Origin: Candidatus Thorarchaeota archaeon
Lineage (GTDB): Archaea; Asgardarchaeota; Thorarchaeia; Thorarchaeales; Thorarchaeaceae
Reading direction: 5' to 3'
Length of the DNA stretch: 14,853 nucleotides
Assembly (NCBI GenBank): GCA_030638785.1
Contig: DAOWDY010000039.1
Span: 1 to 14,853 of the forward strand
In this document: positions 7,160-14,058 of the stretch, one piece after another
Layout: the number at the start of each line of letters is the position of its first letter
Numbering within the stretch: the first letter of the stretch is position 1
Notes under the pieces: generated by a model
The model's input: only the letters and a program-made list of their open reading frames with translations
Databases searched by the model: none
Told to the model about the DNA's origin: nothing
Translations under genes and position numbers: made by a program

Positions 7160-8188
7160 ATGGAAATAGATTCCAAATATCTTGAAAGGCATTCGCGGAT
7201 GCTAGCACTCCGTGATTTCGATAAGGATAGTTTAGATTCTATCATGAATACAACCATCACCGTTGTTGGTGCTGGAGGTCTTGGAAGTCCAATCCTTGTA
7301 CTTCTCACCTCGATTGGGTTTGGCAGAATTCGTATCATTGATCGAGATATTGTTGAACTCTCAAATCTTCAAAGACAAACGATCTACAACACCGAGGACA
7401 TTGGGAAGCCAAAGGTTGATGCTGCAGTCGCAAATCTCTCAAAGCTGAACAACGCTGTTTCATTTGAACCCATTGCAGCCACTATAAGGTCTGATAATGC
7501 CCTCGACCTCTTGGAAGGGTCAGATATCGTAATAGATGGATTAGACTCAATGGAAGCTAGGCGTGCTGTCAATGCTGCCTGTTTAAAGCTCAACATTCCC
7601 TACATATATGCTGGCGCTTTAGAATACTATGGAAACATCTCAACATTCATTCCGAATGAAACAGGTTGCCTTCATTGTTTGGTTGGAGAAATGCAAGATG
7701 ACCCCGATGCAACCTGTGCCAATGTAGGTGTATCACCATCTCTTCTCTCTCTTGTAGCCTCTCTTGAAGTCCGAGAAGCTGTACTTCTCGCTTCAAAAAA
7801 GACGCCTCGCCTTAGCGGTAGGTTGATGCACATCGATATTGAAACTTTCAGCTTCGAGTCTTTTGAGATTAGCAAGATGGAAGAATGCCCAATCTGTGGA
7901 GTCCCTGAAGTATCTTTGAATGAGAGAATCACAGAGGCCAGTGTAACAATGCTGTGTTCTGAGAGTTTCAGCATCTCCCCTCCGGAGTTACTATCATTGA
8001 ATCTTTCTGAGATCGGAGGCAGAAATGAGAGAAAGTTCAAGGTGACCAGAAGACTACGTTCAATAATCCTTGAGAATCTGGAAGGTGTTACAGTTACACT
8101 CATGACAAAAGGAAATGCCGTAGTGAAAGGAGTTCAAACCAGAGAAGAAGCCCTGTCCTACTATACCGACATTTTGTCGTCAAGCTAA
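7160..8188 (+). CDS. E1-like adenylyltransferase of the ThiF/MoeB/HesA family with C-terminal extension
   Basis: Enzymes of this family adenylate the C-terminal glycine of a ubiquitin-like sulfur carrier such as MoaD. The nucleotide loop GAGGLGSP is at residues 37-44, followed by D61, the SNLQRQ motif at 68-73 and IGKPK at 81-85. DGLDSMEARR at 126-135 replaces the common DGxDN. Four zinc-ligand cysteines appear as CLHC (170-173) and CPIC (243-246), and C186 in ATCANVGV sits where the catalytic cysteine of ThiF-type enzymes lies. Residues about 250-342 form an extra domain ending in MTKGNAVVKGVQTREEALSYY, which I do not associate with bacterial MoeB. ATG 7160 has GGAG nine bases upstream. It lies 28 bases after moeA, so activation of MoaD is the likely job, but a sulfur carrier for thiamine, tRNA or protein modification is possible. 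Confidence 0.85.
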   Translation: MEIDSKYLERHSRMLALRDFDKDSLDSIMNTTITVVGAGGLGSPILVLLTSIGFGRIRIIDRDIVELSNLQRQTIYNTEDIGKPKVDAAVANLSKLNNAVSFEPIAATIRSDNALDLLEGSDIVIDGLDSMEARRAVNAACLKLNIPYIYAGALEYYGNISTFIPNETGCLHCLVGEMQDDPDATCANVGVSPSLLSLVASLEVREAVLLASKKTPRLSGRLMHIDIETFSFESFEISKMEECPICGVPEVSLNERITEASVTMLCSESFSISPPELLSLNLSEIGGRNERKFKVTRRLRSIILENLEGVTVTLMTKGNAVVKGVQTREEALSYYTDILSSS

Positions 8189-8230
8189 GTCAGGACATCT
8201 TTCACTTGTGCTTGAAAATAAAGGTAAGAT

Positions 8231-8247
8231 TTAGTTTGGTGGACTAA
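8231..8247 (-). terminator. Weak hairpin in the convergent thiF/marR gap
   Basis: The 98-base gap between two converging genes holds a small inverted repeat, TTAGT (8231-8235) and ACTAA (8243-8247), with a seven-base loop. Read on the minus strand it is followed after several bases by a T-rich stretch (CCTTTATTTTC), a weak candidate end for the marR transcript. The five-base AT-rich stem is marginal. No T-run of five or more follows on the plus strand, and nothing else is seen in the gap. Confidence 0.25.
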
Positions 8248-8286
8248 GGTTTGTCCCCCAGAATTGAATCATGCTCGCTAATCAGG

Positions 8287-8727
8287 TTATTTTAAATCTA
8301 CATCCTCAAGGTTTGCTAGAAGTCTATGCAGATAGGCTTCAAAATTGTCTATCTCATCTGAGGTGAACTCCTGATAGAAGAGATCTGTCATCTCTTTGGA
8401 TACTTGTTCGTATTTGTCCTGCATCTTTCTTGCAGAATCTGTTAGTCTGATGAGCGTCACTCTTCGGTCGGATGAATGATTTTCTCTCACGAGAAGACCT
8501 GCATCCACGAGCCGATCAAGGAGGTCAGTTAGTGTAGACTTGCCTAAAGCTGTTCGTTTTGCCAATTCAGAAATCGGAATTCCATCTTCATGCCATAATG
8601 CAAAGATGATTCTGCCTTGACCCGGACCTATTTCTATCCCATACTCTTTGAGTTTCTTTGAAAATATTCTCCCACCAAGGTGATGGATCTTGGTGATTAG
8701 AAACCCTCCCTGTTTCTGTTGAATCAT
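8287..8727 (-). CDS. MarR-family transcriptional regulator
   Basis: This 146-residue protein has the size and layout of a MarR repressor: an N-terminal dimer helix, a winged helix-turn-helix at about residues 35-95 (GRIIFALWHEDGIPISELAK, then LGKSTLTDLLDRLVDAGLLVRE) and the family wing signature SSDRRVTLIRLT, ending in two C-terminal dimerisation helices rich in acidic residues. MarR proteins bind short palindromes as dimers and let go when a small ligand or an oxidant is present. No cysteine lies in the N-terminal part, so a thiol-redox mechanism of the OhrR type is unlikely. GGAGGAGG lies just before the start. The gene overlaps the PPOX-like gene upstream by four bases (ATGA), so the two are one operon. 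The tandem palindromes in front of that operon are the natural candidate for its own binding site. Confidence 0.92.
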   Translation of the reverse strand: MIQQKQGGFLITKIHHLGGRIFSKKLKEYGIEIGPGQGRIIFALWHEDGIPISELAKRTALGKSTLTDLLDRLVDAGLLVRENHSSDRRVTLIRLTDSARKMQDKYEQVSKEMTDLFYQEFTSDEIDNFEAYLHRLLANLEDVDLK

Positions 8728-9188
8728 TGTCCTCCTCCTATCTCAAATCGGTAGGTGTGACTCTGGTTCCAACCTCTTCCAATACTTGGGTACAATCGCA
8801 ACACAGAATGATCAGGATCATTGTAACCCTTCGGATAGTATCTCTCCCAGCCCTCATGCCACAGACTCTTTTTGATTTCAACATCATCGACAATCTCAAT
8901 GGTGCCGCCAAGCATTAGACCTCTCGACTCTTCAGGAATACTATAGTACATAGATACTGCTTGATTGCGCTTAATATCAACTATTTTCGATGATGATGTA
9001 TTTGTGGTACAGAGAACCATGAAGTCCTCTTTGTGATCTTTGAACATGGGAATGAGCTTCGGCCATACATCCTTATTCCTAAGGTTGAACATTGCTCTCG
9101 TCTGAGGGAATCCCTCCGCATCTATTGTTGTTACAAATACCGCCTTTGCATTTTCCATCAGATAGAGAGCCATTTCTTTATCTTCCAT
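8724..9188 (-). CDS. Pyridoxamine 5'-phosphate oxidase-like flavin-binding protein
   Basis: The 154 residues resemble the general-stress-protein-26 branch of the PPOX-like split-barrel family. The start AKAVFVTTIDAEGFPQTRAMF (about 14-34) is the strand pair common to these flavin-binding barrels. FMVLCTTNTSSSKIVDIKRNQ (about 57-77) is the SxK segment that contacts the flavin phosphate, followed by VSMYY and a GTIEIVDD turn. The C-terminal HTYRFEIGG is the last barrel strand. Members bind FMN, F420 or heme and often reduce or detoxify small molecules; the cofactor cannot be decided from sequence. It is the first gene of an operon with marR and lies directly behind the tandem operator. An AGGT about ten bases before the ATG may serve as the ribosome binding site. 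A role in response to a toxic compound or to oxidative stress is inferred from this context. Confidence 0.82.
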   Translation of the reverse strand: MEDKEMALYLMENAKAVFVTTIDAEGFPQTRAMFNLRNKDVWPKLIPMFKDHKEDFMVLCTTNTSSSKIVDIKRNQAVSMYYSIPEESRGLMLGGTIEIVDDVEIKKSLWHEGWERYYPKGYNDPDHSVLRLYPSIGRGWNQSHTYRFEIGGGQ

Positions 9189-9204
9189 ACCAACCGACCT
9201 CTTA

Positions 9205-9246
9205 TAGTTCGTATACGAATAGTTCGTATTCGAACTAATAAATAGT
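9205..9246 (-). promoter_or_regulatory. PPOX-marR promoter with two tandem operator-like palindromes
   Basis: Two copies of a 15-base unit, TAGTTCGTATACGAA (9205-9219) and TAGTTCGTATTCGAA (9220-9234), stand head to tail with one mismatch. Each holds a dyad: TTCGTATACGAA at 9208-9219 is a perfect palindrome, and AGTTCG-TATT-CGAACT at 9221-9236 has perfect six-base arms. On the minus strand a TATA box, CTATTTATTAG, lies immediately upstream (about 9236-9246). The palindromes therefore cover the stretch from just below the TATA box to the expected transcription start near 9214. Such a layout suits blocking of RNA polymerase by a MarR dimer, and the MarR gene is the second gene of this operon. 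Confidence 0.7.
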
Positions 9247-9281
9247 CAGTACAGCGCAAATCCTCTAGGCCTGAAACTATG

Positions 9282-10283
9282 TCATTCACCTGTTTCCCTG
9301 CGATTGTTCTTTTGTCTAGCCTGAATCATCTGTACAATTAAAACACTCACAGCAATCAACGCTAGACCAATCCAATCTAGGAAGGTCGGCATCTCTCCCA
9401 GGAAGATGATGGAGAGAATCACTATCTGTGGTAACATCGTTCCATTGATGAGTGTAATATCTATAGCTCTTAGTGTCTGCATAGCACGATTCCAAAGAGT
9501 GAATGCGAAGGCTGTGTTAACAACACTCAGCCATATTATGTAAAACCAAGAAAGCAGGCTTATTGCTTGAACATCCTCAAGTAGTAGTCCTGATGCTAGC
9601 AGCGCAACCGAACCTACCAGCATGCTCACTCCAGTAATGACAATGGGAGTGAATTCTTTCTTTCTATTGATAGCTCTTCCAATAATTGATGAGAATGCAT
9701 TTGATACAACCCCAATTAGTACGATAACTACACCAGCAATCTGTAGAGCCCCCAAATCCAGCGGATAGAAGTATACCAGCACTCCAGCAATACCAATGAG
9801 AATCCAACCTATCTGTCCATATGTTGGCACCTCTCGCAGGAGTATAACACCTAAGATCATGACGATTAAGGGAGTCATATTGAGAAGTAGAGATACGGAG
9901 ATTGCAGGTAAAAGGTCCAGACCTACAAACTGTGTTCCCTGAGTCACCGCAACGAAGACCAAACCATAACCAGCAAGAATGAGCATCTGACGACGATTAG
10001 CCCCACGTAACTCATGACGTGAATCACTTCGTCCAACAACTATTATCATCAATAATGCTGCAGCGATTGTGTACCGAAGTCCTGCAAATGTAAGTGGTGG
10101 AATTTCCTCTAGGCCGAATTTGATTATAACCCATGAGGATGCCCATAGCACAGTCACGATCAGAGCGATGCCTACAGCGCGATAATGTTGATACGAAGAT
10201 ACTTCCTCGGAGGCCGATGGTGGAGTCAAAGTTTCAGGGGTTTCTGAGTTCAAGTATTTATTCTCCTGACGAAACCGAAGCAC
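9282..10283 (-). CDS. EamA/DMT-superfamily membrane transporter
   Basis: This 333-residue protein is almost entirely hydrophobic after an N-terminal tail of about 35 polar residues and contains roughly ten predicted membrane helices. It shows the two EamA repeats: the first around VTVLWASSWVIIKFGLEEIP with LTFAGLRYTIAAALL, the second starting near GVVIVLIGVVSNAFSSIIGRAINR and ending with the INGTMLPQIVILSIIFLGE helix. Family members are drug, metabolite or amino-acid exporters or importers; the substrate is unknown. The frame is limited by a stop just before GTG 10283. That GTG has no Shine-Dalgarno site, whereas TTG 10253 has GGAG nine bases upstream, so a start ten residues later is possible. 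It lies 93 bases upstream of the PPOX-marR operon on the same strand and diverges from the HTH_10 gene, either of whose regulators might control it. Confidence 0.85.
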   Translation of the reverse strand: MLRFRQENKYLNSETPETLTPPSASEEVSSYQHYRAVGIALIVTVLWASSWVIIKFGLEEIPPLTFAGLRYTIAAALLMIIVVGRSDSRHELRGANRRQMLILAGYGLVFVAVTQGTQFVGLDLLPAISVSLLLNMTPLIVMILGVILLREVPTYGQIGWILIGIAGVLVYFYPLDLGALQIAGVVIVLIGVVSNAFSSIIGRAINRKKEFTPIVITGVSMLVGSVALLASGLLLEDVQAISLLSWFYIIWLSVVNTAFAFTLWNRAMQTLRAIDITLINGTMLPQIVILSIIFLGEMPTFLDWIGLALIAVSVLIVQMIQARQKNNRRETGE

Positions 10284-10328
10284 TCATCATTGAATTAAGT
10301 TGATGCCGTCGTAGGACGGGTATATATA
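10284..10328. promoter_or_regulatory. Divergent promoter region with dyad and TATATATA
   Basis: These 45 bases separate the eamA-type gene (minus) from the HTH_10 gene (plus). They contain a dyad, CCGTC (10306-10310) and GACGG (10315-10319) around GTAG, and next to it TATATATA (10320-10327). TATATATA ends one base before the plus-strand ATG, too close to serve that gene in the usual way. It could serve the minus-strand gene, with a start near 10298, while the weak TTGAATTAAG (about 10290-10299) could drive a leaderless plus-strand message. Orientation is uncertain. The dyad between them is a candidate shared operator. Confidence 0.35.
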
Positions 10329-10967
10329 ATGGTCGTACAAAGTGTCCTTGAAGTCAGTTCTGAACACTACTACTCCTGCGAACTCACTCAAAGAATTCCC
10401 ATACGTGTAAGCATCGTTGCGATTAATGGAGATACAGGCCTAGGTATTCTAGAACCTCTAGAAGGAGGGGAAGCAAGTCTTCAGAGATACGTACGGGAGC
10501 TGAGGGAATCATCAAGTACACTTAGAGTAGACATTACGCATCGGTCTCCAGATGCCTACTGGACCCATGTTGTACATCGAACAGATGGTCCATCGATTTA
10601 TGATACAGTCTTACAGAGTGGTTGCATGACTTTTCTTCCAATCATTGTTGAACGCGGTGTACAGAAACATACGATTCTCGCACCAACACGAGAAGTTCTT
10701 AGTGACTTGTTGCACCTGCTACGCGAGAGATTCTCCTCAGTTCACGTGCGACGTATGAGAGCATCTCCAATAGGGCTCTCACCTGATATTCTAACATCCA
10801 AACAAAAAGAAGCCTTTACACTCGCGTTTGAGTCTGGATATTATTCAACTCCTAGAAAGTGCTCGGTGGAAGAACTGGCATCCACAATAGGTATCAAGCG
10901 AGTTGCGATGCAGGAAAGGTTGCGAAGAGCTGAATACCGCATCCTCTCTCGCTATCTCGAAACCTAG
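10329..10967 (+). CDS. HTH_10 (bacterioopsin-activator type) transcriptional regulator
   Basis: The last 58 residues (about 155-212) match the archaeal HTH_10 domain: LTSKQKEAFTLAFESGYY, then TPRKCSVEELASTIGIKR and MQERLRRAEYRIL, the typical two-part helix-turn-helix built on an LTxxQ opening. The N-terminal 145 residues (strand-rich, with LEVSSEHYYSCEL near 7-19 and a mid-region HRSPDAYWTHVVHRTDGPS) form a domain that in haloarchaeal Bat-like proteins senses a signal; the ligand here is unknown. Two cysteines (17 and 99) could be redox- or metal-related, but this is not shown. There is no in-frame alternative start in the first forty codons, so ATG 10329 is used, probably from a leaderless or very short-leader message. 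It is transcribed away from the membrane transporter and is a reasonable candidate to regulate it. Confidence 0.85.
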   Translation: MVVQSVLEVSSEHYYSCELTQRIPIRVSIVAINGDTGLGILEPLEGGEASLQRYVRELRESSSTLRVDITHRSPDAYWTHVVHRTDGPSIYDTVLQSGCMTFLPIIVERGVQKHTILAPTREVLSDLLHLLRERFSSVHVRRMRASPIGLSPDILTSKQKEAFTLAFESGYYSTPRKCSVEELASTIGIKRVAMQERLRRAEYRILSRYLET

Positions 10968-10990
10968 CTCAAATCGATTGGGCGCGATTA

Positions 10991-10996
10991 TTTTTT
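10991..10996 (+). terminator. Oligo-T terminator after the HTH_10 gene
   Basis: Six consecutive T residues lie 24 bases beyond the stop codon, in ATTATTTTTTGTAC. Archaeal RNA polymerase stops at such T-runs without needing a hairpin. On the minus strand the same place gives only an A-run, so it would not serve the converging dehydrogenase gene. The remaining bases of this 36-base gap show nothing else. Confidence 0.45.
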
Positions 10997-11003
10997 GTAC
11001 ATT

Positions 11004-11771
11004 CTAATAGGCCAACCATCCACCATCAACAGCTAGAGTGTGTCCAGTAATGTATCTCGCATCATCACTAGCGAGGAAACACAATGCCCCACGGATCCAC
11101 TCGTTCTCAGCAAACATGGGCAGAGCAGTTCTTGGTTCAATCATGCGTGTCCTTATCCCGTCATCAGCGAATGCACCTTTTGACATCTCAGTTGGGAAAA
11201 ACCCTGGTGCGATTGCATTTACCCTTATGTTATGCTTTCCAAGCTCCACAGCTAGTGCTTTTGTCATAGCTACCATACCACCTTTACTTGTATAGTAGGA
11301 AACTTCCGGAAACTCGGTTCCTCCAAAGCCAAATGTAGAGGAAATGTTGATTATTGAGCCCGACTTCTTCGGAATCATCACTTTTGCAGCCTCTCGTGAT
11401 GCAATAAAGGCTGATGTTAGATTGACATCCATAACGGTGTGCCAGTCTTCTAGGGTCTGCTCTATTAGAGGTTTGACAATATACGTTCCCGCATTGTTCA
11501 CTAAAATATCAAGTGTACCAAGATCACTCACTGCAGTTTCCACCATACGAACGATATCATTCTCGTTTCTAACGTCGACTTGGAGAGGAACTGCCTTGAT
11601 TCCGTATTGGGTTTCTACTTCCTTGGCAACTTTCTCAAGAAGCTTCATTCTTCGTGCAGCAATGACTAGATTTGCTCCTGACTCAGCAAGACCGTGAGCG
11701 AACTGCTCTCCTAAACCTCCAGAAGCTCCTGTGATCACTGCAACTTTTCCATCTAGACTATACTTGGTCAT
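11004..11771 (-). CDS. Short-chain dehydrogenase/reductase (SDR), classical type
   Basis: This 255-residue NAD(P)-dependent oxidoreductase has every classical SDR landmark: the cofactor loop TGASGGLG at 14-21, basic R40-R41 after the second strand (which favours NADPH), LQVDVRNE with D66, NNAG at 92-95, N117 in DVNLTSAF, the catalytic serine in NISS (142-145), Y159-x3-K163 in YYTSK, and the APGFFPTEM loop at 188-196. The C-terminal ITGHTLAVDGGW is the usual ending of the family. The substrate is not decided; sugar, 3-oxoacyl or polyol dehydrogenases all look alike at this level. GTG 11780 is an upstream in-frame start, but ATG 11771 is preferred. The gene lies downstream of transketolase on the same strand with a 106-base gap that holds its own TATA-like box, so it is probably transcribed separately at least in part. 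Confidence 0.88.
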   Translation of the reverse strand: MTKYSLDGKVAVITGASGGLGEQFAHGLAESGANLVIAARRMKLLEKVAKEVETQYGIKAVPLQVDVRNENDIVRMVETAVSDLGTLDILVNNAGTYIVKPLIEQTLEDWHTVMDVNLTSAFIASREAAKVMIPKKSGSIINISSTFGFGGTEFPEVSYYTSKGGMVAMTKALAVELGKHNIRVNAIAPGFFPTEMSKGAFADDGIRTRMIEPRTALPMFAENEWIRGALCFLASDDARYITGHTLAVDGGWLAY

Positions 11772-11839
11772 CTGTTTCACTTCGATTTCTTCTAATCCAG
11801 ATATTCGGACATACAGACTGATAAGGATGGTTGCTTTCG

Positions 11840-11862
11840 AATTTAAAGGCTGGTTCTCCAGC
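11840..11862 (-). promoter_or_regulatory. Hairpin and TATA-like box between transketolase and SDR
   Basis: On the minus strand GCTGG-AGAA-CCAGC (11862-11849) forms a perfect five-base stem with a four-base loop, directly followed by CTTTAAATTCG, a good match to an archaeal TATA box. The TATA box would start the SDR message near 11818, about 45 bases before its ATG. The hairpin lies 16 bases past the transketolase stop codon and could end that transcript, though only three T residues follow it. The rest of the gap shows nothing clear. Confidence 0.35.
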
Positions 11863-11877
11863 GCTCTTCCACTTCTG

Positions 11878-13887
11878 CTACTTTGAGTTCAAGAGTTCTC
11901 TTGCTTTTTCCAGTACATTCTCACCCGAGAAGCCAAACTTTTCGAACACTACGCTACCTGGAGCAGAGGAACCAAATCGTTCTATTGAGATTGCATCGCC
12001 CTCATTTCCTATCCACTGTTCCCATCCTTGTTTTACACCAGCTTCTACTACCAGTCGTGCAGTACAACTTGGTGGTAAAACTGAATCCTGGTAGTCTTTA
12101 CTTTGGACTGCAAAGAGTTTCCAACTTGGGAAAGAAACAACTTGTACACCGATTCCCTCTGCTGCCAATGTTTTTGCTGCATCAGTGATTAGAGAAACCT
12201 CTGAACCTGAAGCCATCAGAATCAGTTCGGGATTTCCATCAGAATAATCTGCTAACACATATGCCCCGCGTGAAACCCCTCTAGCATCACCATACTCACT
12301 GCGATCAAGGATAGGTACTTTCTGCCTTGTGAGGACTAAGACAGTAGGACTGGTCCGTCTATTGATTGCAACCTTCCACGCTTCCACAACTTCGTTTGCA
12401 TCTGCTGGTCTGATAATTACAAGCTCTGGAATAGCTCTTAATGCTGCAAGATGCTCAATTGGTTGATGTGTTGGACCGTCTTCTCCTACTCCCACACTAT
12501 CATGGGTGAAGACCCAGATGCTTGGATATCCAGATAATGCAGAGAGTCTGATTGCAGGTCGCATATAATCAGAAAACATAAAGAACGTGCCAGAAAATGG
12601 AATGAAACCTCCATGAACGGCAAGCCCGTTCACAATAGCTCCCATAGCATGCTCGCGGACTCCAAAGTAGATGTTCCTGCCAGTGGGTGCATCTTTCTGA
12701 AATGAATCACTACCGTCAATCCAGGTCTTATTTGACCCAGTCAAATCCGCAGAGCCGCCAATCAATTCAGGCAGCTTCAATGCAAGTGCATTGAGAGTCT
12801 TACCAGAAGAAGCTCTTGTTGCTAAGTATCCATTGCTTGAGTCAAAGGAGGGAAGTTCAGAGTCCCAATTATCTGGTAATCTTCCAGCTAATCTCCTTCC
12901 CAATTCATCCGCTATTTCTGGAAACTGTTTTTTGTATTCATTAAAGGCCCCTCGCCACTTCTTTTCCATCTCCTCGCCTCTTTCAACAGATTCTCTGAAA
13001 TGTGTCAAAACGTCGTCAGGAATATGATAACGTGGTTCAAGTGGCCAGCTTAGATTCTTCTTGGCGCCATTCAGTTCATCTTCTCCAGCAGGCTCGCCAT
13101 GAGCCTTTGATGTGTCCTGTTTATTTGGCATACCAAAGCCGATATTGGTTCTACACATTATCAAAGATGGTCGTGGATTCAATTTGGCCAGTTTGATGGC
13201 TTCATCGACTGCATCTACATCATTTCCATCCACTTTCTGAACATGCCATTCAAGCGCCTCAAACTTTGTTTTCGTATCCTCTGTGAATGTGAGGTCTGTA
13301 CTTCCATCAATAGAAATTCGATTGTCATCATACAAGAGTACTAACTTTCCCAATCCCAGGTGGCCTGCAAGAGACGCTGCCTCAGATGCAAGACCCTCCA
13401 TTAGGTCTCCATCAGTTACAATAGCATATGTGAAGTGGTTTACTACTTCATTATCGGAGCGATTGTATACCGCCGCAAGGTGTTTTTCTGCGATTGCTAA
13501 CCCAACACTGTTGCCTAATCCCTGCCCCAATGGGCCAGTTGTAACTTCAATGCCTGGTGTGCAAAAAGATTCTGGATGTCCCGGTGTTTTACTGTGCCAC
13601 TGACGGAAGTTCTTGATCTCCTCAAGTGGGAGGTCGTACCCTGTTAAATGCAGAAGGGAATACAGAAGCATTGATCCATGGCCGCCAGATAAGACAAACC
13701 TATCTCTATCTGGCCAATCTGGATTTCGTGGATTGAATCTAAGATGCCTCGTCCACAGTGCATAGGCCATCGGTGCAGCACCCATTGGCATTCCGGGGTG
13801 TCCTGATTTTGCATCTTCTATTGCATCTGCAGAAAGGAATCGAATTGTATTGATTGCTCTTTCTTGGAGTGAGGGAAGGGGTGTCAT
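11878..13887 (-). CDS. tkt: Transketolase, full-length single chain
   Basis: Transketolase moves two-carbon ketol units between sugar phosphates with thiamine diphosphate and Mg2+, here most likely in the non-oxidative pentose phosphate route that supplies ribose-5-phosphate and erythrose-4-phosphate. At 669 residues it has all three domains. The TPP-binding N-terminal part carries GHPGMPMG (29-36), SGGHGSMLLYSLLH (67-80), TTGPLGQGLGN (116-126) and the TPP motif from D159-G160-D161 to N189. The middle part carries GGSADLTGSN (377-386), the catalytic glutamate in REHAMG (E412), FSGTFFMFSDY (431-441) and HDSVGVGEDGPTHQP (462-476). The C-terminal part carries the RFGSSAP strand near 637-643. ATG 13887 has only a distant GGAG (13 bases). 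Many archaea split this enzyme into two genes, so a single chain resembles the bacterial and eukaryotic form. No frameshift is seen. Confidence 0.97.
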   Translation of the reverse strand: MTPLPSLQERAINTIRFLSADAIEDAKSGHPGMPMGAAPMAYALWTRHLRFNPRNPDWPDRDRFVLSGGHGSMLLYSLLHLTGYDLPLEEIKNFRQWHSKTPGHPESFCTPGIEVTTGPLGQGLGNSVGLAIAEKHLAAVYNRSDNEVVNHFTYAIVTDGDLMEGLASEAASLAGHLGLGKLVLLYDDNRISIDGSTDLTFTEDTKTKFEALEWHVQKVDGNDVDAVDEAIKLAKLNPRPSLIMCRTNIGFGMPNKQDTSKAHGEPAGEDELNGAKKNLSWPLEPRYHIPDDVLTHFRESVERGEEMEKKWRGAFNEYKKQFPEIADELGRRLAGRLPDNWDSELPSFDSSNGYLATRASSGKTLNALALKLPELIGGSADLTGSNKTWIDGSDSFQKDAPTGRNIYFGVREHAMGAIVNGLAVHGGFIPFSGTFFMFSDYMRPAIRLSALSGYPSIWVFTHDSVGVGEDGPTHQPIEHLAALRAIPELVIIRPADANEVVEAWKVAINRRTSPTVLVLTRQKVPILDRSEYGDARGVSRGAYVLADYSDGNPELILMASGSEVSLITDAAKTLAAEGIGVQVVSFPSWKLFAVQSKDYQDSVLPPSCTARLVVEAGVKQGWEQWIGNEGDAISIERFGSSAPGSVVFEKFGFSGENVLEKARELLNSK

Positions 13888-14058
13888 TAGGTTTCAATAT
13901 CTCCAAGGGAAATCGATAGGGGAACATCTCGAATTCCTTCAGTTTGGGCTGACCAATCGATAACCTTCTCTCTTTTGGTTGTTACGCTTTTGTGGAAAAT
14001 TTAACGACAGGCCGCACGCAAAACAGAATCTAATATAGAAAAAATGATTACCAAAACG
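13888..14058 (-). promoter_or_regulatory. Transketolase upstream region
   Basis: On the minus strand TTAAATTTT (14004-13996) is the best TATA-like element and would give a start near 13974 and a leader of about 87 bases; CTATATTAG (about 14037-14029) is an alternative. AATCGATA occurs twice in the same orientation (13911-13918 and 13955-13962), 44 bases apart, within the presumed leader. No coding sequence was found in this stretch. Confidence 0.3.

Noticed and set aside
7672..8103. Long open frame of 143 codons on the minus strand inside the E1-like gene
   Set aside because: Its serine- and arginine-rich product is typical of a shadow frame, and the plus-strand gene carries intact motifs over the same bases.
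10320..10327. TATATATA as the ordinary promoter of the HTH_10 gene
   Set aside because: A start about 26 bases downstream would fall inside the coding sequence, and no in-frame internal start codon exists nearby.
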